A DNA stretch of 64,000 bases from an uncultured Bacteroidota bacterium (GCA_902784865.1 CACZWL010000011.1:1-64000), one strand, 5' to 3'; positions 44,513-52,853 are shown, counted from the first letter of the stretch. The notes: generated by a model not told the origin, from the sequence alone. Numbers and translations are program-made.

Positions 44513-45213
44513 TGCGCCTCGACATACTCACCCTCTTCCCCTCCATGATGCAGATGTTCTTCCAGGAGAGCATCATCAGCCGCGCACAGAAGAAAGGCCT
44601 CGTCGAAGTCGTCTTCCACGACCTCCACGACTACTCCCTCAACCGCTACGGCTCCGTCGACGACTACCCCTACGGCGGCGCCGCAGGCATGGTCATGTGT
44701 GTCGAACCCATCGCCAACTGCATCGAAGGCCTCCAGGCACAACGCACCTACGACGACATCATCTACACCGCCCCCGACGGCGAGATGTTCAGCCAGCCCA
44801 TGGCCAACCAGTTGTCGTTGGCACAGAACTTGATGGTGCTCTGCGGCCACTACAAAGGCGTCGACGAGCGCATCCGCGAACACTTCATCACCCGCGAAAT
44901 CTCCATCGGCGACTACGTCCTGACCGGCGGCGAGCTGGCCGCGGCCGTCATCGCCGACGCCGTCATACGCCTCCTCCCCGGCGCCATCGGCGACGAACAA
45001 TCAGCACTCGCCGACTCGTTCCAAGACGGCCTCGTGGCGCCGCCCGAATACACGCGCCCGCCGGAGTTCCGCGGCTGGCGCGTCCCCGACGTCCTCCTCT
45101 CCGGAAACCACGCCAAGATAGACCAGTGGCGCATGGACCAGGCCCTCGCCCGCACCAAAGAGCGCCGCCCCGAACTCCTCAAACAATCAAGCAATCAAAC
45201 AATCAAGCAATAA
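44509..45213 (+). CDS. trmD: tRNA (guanine-N1)-methyltransferase
   Basis: Methylates G37 of tRNAs reading CNN codons. The 234-residue product has the trefoil-knot SAM site [16 protein letters not shown] and [16 protein letters not shown]. Two adjacent ATG codons (44509, 44512) are possible starts; the first overlaps the preceding stop. The last ten residues ([10 protein letters not shown]) come from an AATCAA repeat array and extend the usual C-terminus. Confidence 0.94.
   Translation: MMRLDILTLFPSMMQMFFQESIISRAQKKGLVEVVFHDLHDYSLNRYGSVDDYPYGGAAGMVMCVEPIANCIEGLQAQRTYDDIIYTAPDGEMFSQPMANQLSLAQNLMVLCGHYKGVDERIREHFITREISIGDYVLTGGELAAAVIADAVIRLLPGAIGDEQSALADSFQDGLVAPPEYTRPPEFRGWRVPDVLLSGNHAKIDQWRMDQALARTKERRPELLKQSSNQTIKQ
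45181..45213. repeat. AATCAA-type array at the 3' end of trmD
   Basis: Four units of AATCAAGC or AATCAAAC (8-bp period) encode the final residues of TrmD and abut the clpP ribosome-binding region. AT-rich in a GC-rich setting. Confidence 0.7.
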
Positions 45214-45217
45214 CAAT

Positions 45218-45913
45218 ATGACAGAATTTGAAAAATACGCCACCCGTCACCGTGGCATCAGCAGCACCACCTTCGCCAAGTACACCTCGGCCATGAACAG
45301 GACAATTCAGAATTCAGGACTCAGAATTCAGAATTCCCTCACCCCCTACATCGTCGAAGAGCGCCAGCTCAACGTCGCCCAGATGGACGTCTTCAGCCGC
45401 CTCATGATGGACCGCATCATCTTCCTCGGCACCGCCATCGACGACTACACCGCCAACGTCATCCAGGCGCAGCTCCTCTTCCTCGAGAACATGGACCCCG
45501 ACCGCGAGATCACCATCTACCTCAACTCCCCCGGCGGCTCCGTCTATGCCGGCCTCGGCATCTACGACACCATGCAGTTCATCCAGCCCAAGGTGGCCAC
45601 CATCTGCACCGGCCTCGCCGCCTCCATGGCCTCCGTCCTCCTCTGCGCCGGCGAGAAAGGCCGCCGCTCCGCGCTCCCCCACTCCCGCGTCATGATACAC
45701 CAGCCCATGGGCGGCGCCGACGGACAGGCCACCGACATGGAAATCACCGTCCGCGAGATCCTGAAACTCAAGAAAGAGCTCTACGAGATTATCGCCCACC
45801 ACAGCGGCCAGCCCTTCGAGCAGGTAGAGAAAGACTCCGACCGCGACCACTGGTTCACCGCCGAGGAGGCCCTCCAGTACGGCATGATCGACGAGGTGCT
45901 GACCAAGAAGTAA
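45218..45913 (+). CDS. clpP: ATP-dependent Clp protease proteolytic subunit
   Basis: Serine peptidase barrel of ClpXP. Catalytic serine in GLAASMASVLL, histidine in SRVMIHQPMGG, aspartate further on in the EQVEKDSDRD region. The 231-residue product has the Bacteroidetes N-terminus (FEKYATRHRGISSTTFAKY) and core (YIVEERQLNVAQMDVFSRLM). Between the two lies RTIQNSGLRIQNSL, encoded by a GAATTC array, at the position of the propeptide/mature boundary. It lies four bases after trmD. Confidence 0.93.
   Translation: MTEFEKYATRHRGISSTTFAKYTSAMNRTIQNSGLRIQNSLTPYIVEERQLNVAQMDVFSRLMMDRIIFLGTAIDDYTANVIQAQLLFLENMDPDREITIYLNSPGGSVYAGLGIYDTMQFIQPKVATICTGLAASMASVLLCAGEKGRRSALPHSRVMIHQPMGGADGQATDMEITVREILKLKKELYEIIAHHSGQPFEQVEKDSDRDHWFTAEEALQYGMIDEVLTKK
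45303..45338. repeat. GAATTC array inside clpP
   Basis: Four TCAGAATTC or CAATTC units at 8-16 bp spacing form an in-frame AT-rich insert. Confidence 0.75.
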
Positions 45914-45924
45914 GCATCCCCCCA

Positions 45925-46935
45925 ATGGTTCCTGTGGACAACAACTCCTTCGTCAGCGACATCAAACAGCTCATCGAGCATAGTCGCCGCGCGGCATACG
46001 CTGCCGTCAACTCCATCATGATTGACACCTACTGGCATATCGGCCAGCGCATTGTGGAGCAAGAGCAGCAGGGCGAGAAGCGCGCCGAGTACGGCAAGCA
46101 GATAATCAAGATGCTGTCGAAGGAGTTGACACAAGAATATGGAGAAGGGTGGAGTGAACGGAATTTGCGGAATTTCCGTTCGTTCTACCTTACCTTCAAC
46201 GATTTGGAGATTTGGCACACGCGTGTGCCAAATCTTACTTGGTCGCATATCCGTACTACCCTCCGCGTTGACGACCCTGTCGCGGCGCGGTGGTATCTGC
46301 AGACCGCCTCGCAGGAGATGTGGAGCGTCCGCACCCTCGACCGCAACATCAGCACACAGTATTTCGAGCGGCACTTCAAACAGCCGCAGTTGGTTGAAGA
46401 CAGTCGCAAGAACCCACCTGCCGACAAGCTGGAAGTGCTCAAAAGCCCTGTCGTAGCCGAATTCCTCGGATTCAACCCTGGCACCGACTACACGGAGAGT
46501 GACCTGGAGAAAGGGCTCATCTCACACCTGCAGGAGTTCCTCGTCGAGATGGGACGGGGATTTGCCTTTGTCGCACGACAGAAACATATCTTCACCGATG
46601 CCGGCGACTTCTACATCGACCTGGTCTTCTACAACTACATCCTGAAATGTTTTGTCCTCATCGACCTGAAGAAAGGCCAGATAACCCATCAGGACATCGG
46701 ACAGATGGATATGTATGTGCGCATGTACGATGACTTGCAGCGCACCGAGGGCGACAACCCCACGATAGGCATTGTGCTCTGCAGCGAGACCAGCAAGGAC
46801 ATCGCCCGCTATTCAATCCTGCACGACAACGACCACCTCTTCGCAGCCAAATACATGGCCCTTATGCCCACCGAAGAGGAGCTCCGCCGCGAGATTGAAC
46901 AGCAAAAAGAACTCTACAATCTGCAAAATTCCTAA
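45925..46935 (+). CDS. DUF1016 (YhcG) family PDDEXK nuclease-like protein
   Basis: A 336-residue protein with the YhcG N-terminal helical domain (TYWHIGQRIVEQEQQGEKRA, GWSERNLRNFRSFYLTF) and a C-terminal PDDEXK-type nuclease domain (FYIDLVFYNYILKCFVLIDL, KKGQITHQDIGQMDMYV). Relatives occur near restriction-modification loci and mobile elements; no such partner is seen here. It is 11 bases after clpP but has lower GC and looks like an added gene. A 26-bp palindrome lies within it. Confidence 0.88.
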   Translation: MVPVDNNSFVSDIKQLIEHSRRAAYAAVNSIMIDTYWHIGQRIVEQEQQGEKRAEYGKQIIKMLSKELTQEYGEGWSERNLRNFRSFYLTFNDLEIWHTRVPNLTWSHIRTTLRVDDPVAARWYLQTASQEMWSVRTLDRNISTQYFERHFKQPQLVEDSRKNPPADKLEVLKSPVVAEFLGFNPGTDYTESDLEKGLISHLQEFLVEMGRGFAFVARQKHIFTDAGDFYIDLVFYNYILKCFVLIDLKKGQITHQDIGQMDMYVRMYDDLQRTEGDNPTIGIVLCSETSKDIARYSILHDNDHLFAAKYMALMPTEEELRREIEQQKELYNLQNS

Positions 46936-46954
46936 ATTTAAAAGCCTTGCAAAA

Positions 46955-46993
46955 AATCATGCTCATGATTGGGGTATAATCATGAGCATGATT
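46955..46993. terminator. Inverted repeat AATCATGCTCATGATT, possible terminator
   Basis: Two 16-bp arms, perfectly complementary and each itself nearly palindromic (ATCATG-NN-CATGAT), flank 7 bases. It follows the DUF1016 gene; TTTC comes next. It could instead be a protein-binding site. Confidence 0.55.
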
Positions 46994-47024
46994 TCAATAC
47001 GTCATGCGCTTGAGAATCTGGGGG

Positions 47025-47095
47025 CTACTTTATCACCACCACCTTGCGAGCGGGGTGCATTGCCAATACTTACAATATAGACACCAGCAGCGCCT
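47025..47095 (-). pseudogene. Remnant of a T9SS C-terminal domain (frameshifted)
   Basis: On the minus strand GAAGVYIVSIGNA is followed, after a shift of frame, by ARKVVVIK and a stop, which is the end of a type A T9SS domain. A stop codon precedes the first part in frame. No complete gene is present, so this is a decayed 3' end. Confidence 0.5.
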
Positions 47096-47146
47096 CAGGA
47101 AGGGCAGCTCAAGGAGGGGGCGGGGGGTATCCTCGATTTATACATT

Positions 47147-48211
47147 TCATATCCGAATGCCACAGTCATATTTCATAAGAATAGTGTTACTGATAGAATC
47201 AGGGAGCAAAGTAAGTTGCACCAGTGAGTTGTGCGGGACAATACGGTAGGATGAGCTCCACTTCACCAATCCTTTCCACTGATTGAAGTAGATGCAAACG
47301 ATAGTAACAATATCGCCCTTGATGCTGACCTGCGGCGTGTAATCAATGTCTGGCAGATTTGCGATAGCTTGATACCGAATGGCAGAGTCTATGTCTGCTG
47401 TCGAGAAAATGACTGATCGAGTGAGGTACGCTCCGTGGTCGAACTTCGGCAGAAAATACTCGATATTGTCAAGCAAAAACAGTTGCCAGAATGCTTCATT
47501 CTTGTTTGGGAGCAGAATGTGTTGCGATGGTTTGGGTATATGCTTGGAAATGCGGCGGTCAACCACATTATTTATCAAGTATTCGGGCGAGTAATAAAGC
47601 GAGATTGAAACCGAGCCTTCCTCGTATGGTTGTTTGGCCACACCCAACCGCTGCGCCAGCGTGGGCTTTATGGGTGTAATAATAGGCTCGAATGCCCTGT
47701 CGGCATTGTGGTTGTGAATGTAAGGCGAGGCAATAAACGAGCGGTCGACAATATCGTCTTGGCGGCGATATAGACCAAGCGTCTTGCCTGGCTCAATGGT
47801 CAAGTCTGGCAATGCTTCGAAAAGAAACATTGCATCGAACATATCGTAATCGTAAAGCGTCTCAATATTGTAGTTCGCCTTAATGCTGGCAAGCAAGCCA
47901 CGATAGAAACTTTCGTATGTGGCCGTTGCATCCGATGACCGTGCTTGCTGTTTGGTGTGATCGGCGAGAAGAATGCATGGCATCGGACGTCCGCCTTCAG
48001 ACGATACCCTAGCAAAGCAGAAATCGTCCATATCACACTTCTTGTTGCGGAGAATACGTTCTGCCACCTGTGGCGAAACCAGTCCGCGCACCGTACCACA
48101 GGCAAAAACATATTCGCTGACGCGCATGTCTTCCGCAATACTCAGTTCACTGCCCTGCTCTATGATATATTGCCGCAGCGGCTTATACTCGTGAAATACA
48201 ATGTCGTCCAT
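47147..48211 (-). CDS. Hypothetical protein, island gene 6 (shares domain with gene 5)
   Basis: A 354-residue protein of unknown family. Its first 85 residues (YKPLRQYIIEQGSELSIAED, VFACGTVRGLVSPQVAERIL, PMPCILLADH) align with the whole of the next gene upstream. The remainder has no recognised motifs and no signal peptide. The start MDDIVFHEYKP at 48211 follows the preceding stop by ten bases; an ATG at 48241 would overlap it. Base composition is markedly AT-richer than the flanks. Confidence 0.75.
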   Translation of the reverse strand: MDDIVFHEYKPLRQYIIEQGSELSIAEDMRVSEYVFACGTVRGLVSPQVAERILRNKKCDMDDFCFARVSSEGGRPMPCILLADHTKQQARSSDATATYESFYRGLLASIKANYNIETLYDYDMFDAMFLFEALPDLTIEPGKTLGLYRRQDDIVDRSFIASPYIHNHNADRAFEPIITPIKPTLAQRLGVAKQPYEEGSVSISLYYSPEYLINNVVDRRISKHIPKPSQHILLPNKNEAFWQLFLLDNIEYFLPKFDHGAYLTRSVIFSTADIDSAIRYQAIANLPDIDYTPQVSIKGDIVTIVCIYFNQWKGLVKWSSSYRIVPHNSLVQLTLLPDSISNTILMKYDCGIRI

Positions 48212-48221
48212 ATAGTATGTT

Positions 48222-48557
48222 TTAGAATGGCAAGTCGTCATCGTCTGCTATGGGTGACCTAAAAGCGACAGCTTCAGAGTAAGTGAATGTCCATAGCAGC
48301 CTGTATGGTTCATGTTTCGCGAGTATAAGGCATGGGATGGATGCCCCATCGCTGCCTTCAACCATACCTATATTAAAGTCTCCAACTTGGCATTCTTCCT
48401 CCGCAAGCCGCTCTACCGCCTTCGAGCCGATATAGCCCTTCACGTTGCCACACTGGAAAAATGACTTGCCTGTCTGTGGATTTTTCCAATGCTGTAGCTC
48501 TGCATTCTGCTCCAGTATTACTTGACGTAAAGGTTTTGTACTTTGTATCTTTGTCAT
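48222..48557 (-). CDS. Hypothetical protein, island gene 5
   Basis: A 111-residue soluble protein: TKPLRQVILEQNAELQHWKN, GKSFFQCGNVKGYIGSKAVE, and ASIPCLILAKHEPYRL. It is a stand-alone version of the N-terminal domain of the 354-residue neighbour, sharing KPLRQ-I-EQ, CGxVxG, AVER/AER and IPC-L-A-H. Cys and His conservation may point to metal binding. No function is known. Confidence 0.7.
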   Translation of the reverse strand: MTKIQSTKPLRQVILEQNAELQHWKNPQTGKSFFQCGNVKGYIGSKAVERLAEEECQVGDFNIGMVEGSDGASIPCLILAKHEPYRLLWTFTYSEAVAFRSPIADDDDLPF

Positions 48558-48562
48558 TCCTG

Positions 48563-49009
48563 CTATTTTATTATGGTGAAAAAACTGGCGATAAGATTCA
48601 CTGGCAACAGCAGCAAGGCTGCCATACAACCGCTTCCTTGCTGAACTCCATTGTCTGGCAACATTCCGCCTCTCGTTCTGACACACTTCTGACATATTTG
48701 ATAATGGAAGTTGTGGTTAAAACCATCAGTAAAGCGACCAGGATTACCATAGATAGGATTTCCACATTGCAAACACCTTCCGTTATTCACCAGACCTATC
48801 TCTTTTAAATAATCCAACCCATCTTCGTCCAATTCAAGGGAAAAATAAGCAGGATCACTCAAATCGGCCTTATAATAGCCCGTTCGTACCCACTTTCTCC
48901 CGTCAAACTCCTTTGCTTTATAACCTGCGGCATTGAGTTCTTTTGCCATCAATTCGTTCCACTCATGCCAAGACAGGCTGTTGATTTGTTGTGATGTGTA
49001 CTTTTTCAT
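48563..49009 (-). CDS. Hypothetical protein with zinc-ribbon cysteines, island gene 4
   Basis: A 148-residue protein. Two CxxC-type pairs (GRCLQCGNPIYGNPG and YQICQKCVRTRGG) suggest a zinc ribbon around residues 79-112. The last 20 residues are hydrophobic (AALLLLPVNLIASFFTI) and may anchor it in the membrane. The N-terminus (LSWHEWNELMAKELNAAGYK) is helical. Low GC. Unknown function. Confidence 0.7.
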   Translation of the reverse strand: MKKYTSQQINSLSWHEWNELMAKELNAAGYKAKEFDGRKWVRTGYYKADLSDPAYFSLELDEDGLDYLKEIGLVNNGRCLQCGNPIYGNPGRFTDGFNHNFHYQICQKCVRTRGGMLPDNGVQQGSGCMAALLLLPVNLIASFFTIIK

Positions 49010-49033
49010 CTTGTTTTTTTATTTGCATTTTTA

Positions 49034-49432
49034 TCAATCTATGTAAACTTTCTTTTCCTCGTATGAAAATTTACGGTCTATCATGACAAATGCTTGTCCT
49101 CTGTCCAATATAGACTCGATAAGTTTTCTTGAATCCAGATCCATGTTCTCAATGCAATCTGAAATCTTGCCATAAGTTAACAGATTTGCCTGTAGCCATG
49201 TAATTCTTGTCAGCTTTCCATTGATGTTTGAGAAACAGATATATGCTGGGTTGTATCCACTTTTCTCAAACGTATCAAGAACAGCTATGCGAGTTATGTA
49301 CGCAGCAAAAATCAGATGGTTAAAGTCCCCATCCCGTTCATACTCGTCCAAGAAATGTAGAACAGTTGAAACACCATTTGCTATGTGTTCATTGTCTTTT
49401 GTTCCACTTGCAAATTTGTCAAAAAGGCTCAT
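49034..49432 (-). CDS. Hypothetical protein, island gene 3
   Basis: A 132-residue soluble protein (MSLFDKFASGTKDNEHIANG; ending MIDRKFSYEEKKVYID). It looks helical and has no known motif. Its start overlaps the end of the previous gene by 14 bases, as is usual in this cluster. Confidence 0.65.
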   Translation of the reverse strand: MSLFDKFASGTKDNEHIANGVSTVLHFLDEYERDGDFNHLIFAAYITRIAVLDTFEKSGYNPAYICFSNINGKLTRITWLQANLLTYGKISDCIENMDLDSRKLIESILDRGQAFVMIDRKFSYEEKKVYID

Positions 49433-49601
49433 CGTTTTTGTTGTTTTTAGCAGTTAAATATTTTTCTTTGTATATCTTTCTCAACATTTGCTCATGATTC
49501 ATGTATTCCGGTAGTGTCCATTCAAGATTAACATTGCCTACTATTGGGCTATTCCTAATCACTTCATTACATACGTTTTTTGCATTATTCGTCCTTGCCA
49601 A
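49419..49601 (-). CDS. Hypothetical small protein, island gene 2
   Basis: A 60-residue protein (MARTNNAKNVCNEVIRNSPI; ending YLTAKNNKNDEPF). It overlaps the genes on both sides by 14-17 bases. No motif is seen; coding status rests mainly on the tight overlaps. Confidence 0.5.
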   Translation of the reverse strand: MARTNNAKNVCNEVIRNSPIVGNVNLEWTLPEYMNHEQMLRKIYKEKYLTAKNNKNDEPF

Positions 49602-49785
49602 AGGCTACAACTATCACATCTTTCAGATTGATGACCCAGAAAACAATAAGAACCCATTTTACAATGTTAGAAAATGTGTTCCACTCGCTGATATGGAAGT
49701 TCCAACTAAACAGGCTGCATAGTAGATAGCCTACAACGGGTATTGTTACAAGCCACAAGATACCTCCCGACAAGTTTTTCTTCAT
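49585..49785 (-). CDS. Hypothetical small membrane protein, island gene 1
   Basis: A 66-residue protein with two hydrophobic segments (GILWLVTIPVVGYLLCSLF and IVKWVLIVFWVINLKDVIVV). It is the first gene of the AT-rich minus-strand cluster. A 12-bp palindrome CACTAATTAGTG lies about ten bases before its ATG and may be an operator. Confidence 0.6.
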   Translation of the reverse strand: MKKNLSGGILWLVTIPVVGYLLCSLFSWNFHISEWNTFSNIVKWVLIVFWVINLKDVIVVAFGKDE

Positions 49786-49795
49786 AACTTTATAG

Positions 49796-49807
49796 CACTA
49801 ATTAGTG
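49796..49807. promoter_or_regulatory. 12-bp palindrome upstream of the island operon
   Basis: CACTAATTAGTG, a perfect palindrome, positioned just before the first gene of the AT-rich cluster. Operator function is a guess. Confidence 0.35.
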
Positions 49808-49852
49808 TCGTGCGCAACCTCCATACTGGCCAGCCCAACTCCAGTGATTTTA

Positions 49853-50065
49853 CATAAAAGAAGCGTGGGCCTGCATGTCTCACATTGTACTTGAAGGTCG
49901 TAGCAAAAACCTGTATCACTAATGTAAAGGGACAGCCCACGCTTGCGCGCGAAGCCGTCACACCGCCCTTGTGATACTTTGAAAATTTGCTACGTTCTCA
50001 AGTACAAGGAAGCATAACGCTTCTAATCATTAACTTTCGGCCTTGAGGTTATACCCTCAAAAACC
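49853..50065 (-). ncRNA. Structured small RNA 2 (same architecture as 23633-23892)
   Basis: About 213 bases from a full promoter to CTTCTTTTAT. Long interrupted hairpin: 49998-50005 pairs with 49887-49894, 49986-49994 with 49899-49907, and 49971-49977 with 49913-49919. The apical loop holds GCGTGGGC (complement at 49935-49942), and GCCCACGC recurs just before the U-tract (49863-49870). The 5' end has its own small hairpin (TTGAGG/CCTCAA). Arms share little primary sequence with RNA 1 but the plan is the same. Confidence 0.7.
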
Positions 50066-50070
50066 GACTG

Positions 50071-50101
50071 CAAAAATACGAACAATATTCCATTCTGCAA
50101 A
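50071..50101 (-). promoter_or_regulatory. Promoter of structured RNA 2
   Basis: TTTG (50098-50101) and TATTTTTG (50071-50078), 19 bases apart, divergent from dut. Confidence 0.75.
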
Positions 50102-50164
50102 AAATATTTTACTCATGTCGTGGAAAATGTGTAATTTTGCAGGCGAATTTAAAGCGTGACAACT

Positions 50165-50602
<438 letters not shown>

Positions 50603-50625
50603 ACGCGAATTATCATGAATTGACC

Positions 50626-51774
50626 ATGAATTTCTGCAAGCATTTATTTATCCTGTTGGCTCTGGCAGCATGCAGTGCATGCCATGCCCAAAGCAATGAG
50701 GATTTCGGGTATGAACCCCTTTCGCCAGATTCCGCTTTTGCCACAGGTGCCGAGAACCTGTGGGGCCATGAGGTGTTCCCCTCTATGTTCTTGTTCCGCG
50801 AGGGCGGCTATAAGGGTCGCACTGCGGTGGTGGCAAACCAGACCTCGGTGGTGGGGGCAACACACCTTGTGGATACCTTGCTCCGCGCGGGTGTGAACGT
50901 CACCAAGATATTCTGTCCTGAACATGGCTTCCGCGGCATTGCGGCGGCGGGCGCCAAGGTGGACAACAGCACTGACCCCAAGACGGGCCTTCCCATCATA
51001 TCCCTTTATGGCAAGAACAAGAAACCCACCCCGCAGCAGATGGCCACCGTCGACGCCGTGGTGTTCGACCTGCAGGATGTGGGCTGCCGCTTCTATACAT
51101 ATATAAGTACGCTGCACTACGTGATGGAGGCCTGCGCCGAGCGGGGCATACCCCTGGTGGTGCTCGACCGCCCCAACCCCAACGGGCACTATGTGGACGG
51201 CCCGGTGCTGGACACCGCCGCCTGCCGCTCCTTCGTGGGCATGCATCCCGTGCCGGTGGTCTACGGCATGACGATAGGGGAATACGCGCAGATGATCAAC
51301 GGCGAGCGCTGGCTCAAGGGCGGCGTGCAGTGCGCCCTCACCGTGGTGCCCCTGCAGGGCTACCGGCGCGACTCGATGGGCTACTGCCTGCCCGTCGCCC
51401 CATCGCCCAACCTGCGCAACGCCCATGCTGTGGCCCTCTATCCGAGCCTCTGCCTCTTCGAGGGAACCCACTGCGGCGTGGGGCGAGGCACCGACTATCC
51501 CTTTGAGTGGGTCACCTTCGGCACCGACACCCTCGACCTGCGACAGGAGGCGGCTCCGGCGCGGTTCAGCCTCAAATATCTGATGGCGATGCACCGCCGT
51601 GTGCCGCAGGGCAAGTTCTTCATCCAAAACAACTTCTTCGAGAAGCTGGCCGGCACCACCGACCTGCGCCGCCAGCTGGAGCAGGGCCTGAGCGAGGAGG
51701 CGATCCGCGCCACATGGCAACCCGGGCTCGACCGTTTCAAAGAGATCCGCAAAAAATATTTAATCTATCAATAA
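50626..51774 (+). CDS. namZ: NamZ-type exo-N-acetylmuramidase (DUF1343)
   Basis: A 382-residue secreted protein of the DUF1343 family, whose studied member in Tannerella releases terminal N-acetylmuramic acid from peptidoglycan fragments. Family features are VVANQTSVVGATHLVDTLL, KIFCPEHGFRGIAAAGAKVD, FDLQDVGCRFYTYISTLHYV and LDRPNPNGHYVDGP. The N-terminus (FILLALAACSACHAQ) can be read as a lipobox (LAAC) or a signal-peptidase I site. It lies 23 bases after dut. Confidence 0.9.
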   Translation: MNFCKHLFILLALAACSACHAQSNEDFGYEPLSPDSAFATGAENLWGHEVFPSMFLFREGGYKGRTAVVANQTSVVGATHLVDTLLRAGVNVTKIFCPEHGFRGIAAAGAKVDNSTDPKTGLPIISLYGKNKKPTPQQMATVDAVVFDLQDVGCRFYTYISTLHYVMEACAERGIPLVVLDRPNPNGHYVDGPVLDTAACRSFVGMHPVPVVYGMTIGEYAQMINGERWLKGGVQCALTVVPLQGYRRDSMGYCLPVAPSPNLRNAHAVALYPSLCLFEGTHCGVGRGTDYPFEWVTFGTDTLDLRQEAAPARFSLKYLMAMHRRVPQGKFFIQNNFFEKLAGTTDLRRQLEQGLSEEAIRATWQPGLDRFKEIRKKYLIYQ

Positions 51775-51775
51775 A

Positions 51776-52417
51776 ATGAAAAGAACCCTTATCCTGATGG
51801 CAGCCGCCGCCATGCTGTGCGGCGCCTGCTGCACCAAGCAAGAAACCGCCCCCCAGGCCGACCCGGCCGAGGTGGTGATGCAGAACATCCTGGCCCGCAA
51901 GAGCGTCCGCTCCTACAACGGCGACACCATCCCCGCCGCGGTGATGGAGAACATCCTGCGCGCCGCCATGGCCGCCCCCAGCGGCCGCGACTGGCGCCCC
52001 TGGAGCTTCGTCGTGCTCACCGACAAGAGCCAGTACGACAGCATCTTTGAAGGCAACTTCAACATGCAGAAGTTCAAGGAGAGCGGAGCCGTGGTGGTCA
52101 TCTGCGCCGACACCATCCACATGGGACCCACGCGCGACAACCCCGACGGCCCGGCCGTGGCGCAGTACAACCCCCTGTGGCGCGACGACATGGGAGCCGT
52201 CACCGAGAACCTCCTCCTGGCGGTGGAAGCCTACGGCCTCGGTGCCTGCTGGACCGCCTGTTACCCCTATCCGCAGACCATGGCCCCGGTGAAGCGCACC
52301 CTCGGCCTGCCCGCCTCGGTGGTGCCCTACGCCGTGGTGCCCATCGGCTACCCCAACGGCGACACCCAGCCCAAGGACAAGTGGGAGCCCGCTCGCGTTC
52401 ACTACAACCGCTGGTAG
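51776..52417 (+). CDS. Nitroreductase-family lipoprotein
   Basis: A 213-residue protein with lipobox LCGAC followed by a nitroreductase fold: ILARKSVRSYNGDTIPAAVM, AMAAPSGRDWRPWSFVVL, and GLGACWTACYPY. An FMN-dependent reductase anchored in the envelope is unusual but common in Bacteroidales, where such genes carry lipoprotein signals. The substrate is unknown. It starts one base after namZ. Confidence 0.87.
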   Translation: MKRTLILMAAAAMLCGACCTKQETAPQADPAEVVMQNILARKSVRSYNGDTIPAAVMENILRAAMAAPSGRDWRPWSFVVLTDKSQYDSIFEGNFNMQKFKESGAVVVICADTIHMGPTRDNPDGPAVAQYNPLWRDDMGAVTENLLLAVEAYGLGACWTACYPYPQTMAPVKRTLGLPASVVPYAVVPIGYPNGDTQPKDKWEPARVHYNRW

Positions 52418-52420
52418 CCT

Positions 52421-52801
52421 ATGCTTAGCGTTGGAATCAAAGGCCACCTTGAGCAGGTGGTCACCCCCGACCTCTCCGCCGCCCGCATCGGCAGCGGACT
52501 GGTCGAGGTCTTCGCCACACCGATGATGATAGCCCTCATGGAGCGCACCTGCAACGAGAGCGTCGTGCCCCACCTCGACGAGGGGCAGGGCACTGTGGGC
52601 ACACTGGTCAACGTCAGCCACACCGCCGCCACGCCCGTGGGCATGCGCGTCTGGTGCGAGAGCGAACTGCTGGAGGTGGACCGCCGCCGCCTGGTGTTCC
52701 GCGTGCAGGCCTTCGACGAGCGCGGCCCTATCGGCGAAGGCACCCACGAGCGCTTCGTCATCGACACCGCCAAGTTCCAGGCCAAGGCCCTCGGAAAATA
52801 A
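52421..52801 (+). CDS. Hot-dog thioesterase (FlK-like)
   Basis: A 126-residue hot-dog protein. SGLVEVFATPMMIALMERTC, LVNVSHTAATPVGMRVWCES and RVQAFDERGPIGEGTHERFV match the fluoroacetyl-CoA thioesterase-like group. The cellular substrate is probably an acyl-CoA or damaged thioester; fluoroacetate resistance is not implied. It follows the nitroreductase after three bases. Confidence 0.85.
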   Translation: MLSVGIKGHLEQVVTPDLSAARIGSGLVEVFATPMMIALMERTCNESVVPHLDEGQGTVGTLVNVSHTAATPVGMRVWCESELLEVDRRRLVFRVQAFDERGPIGEGTHERFVIDTAKFQAKALGK

Positions 52802-52820
52802 CCTTCACTAAAACATACAC

Positions 52821-52852
52821 AAGAAAGAGGATGCCTTGGCATCCTCTTTCTT
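52821..52852. terminator. Terminator between thioesterase and tRNA genes
   Basis: AAGAAAGAGGATGCC (52821-52835) and its exact complement (52838-52852) form a 15-bp stem. A-rich and T-rich ends let it serve both converging transcripts. Confidence 0.8.
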
Positions 52853-52853
52853 G

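Noticed and set aside
46209-46234. 26-bp perfect palindrome (TTTGGCACACGCGTGTGCCAAA) in the DUF1016 gene
   Set aside because: It lies within conserved codons and has no second copy in the window, so a separate function is not supported.
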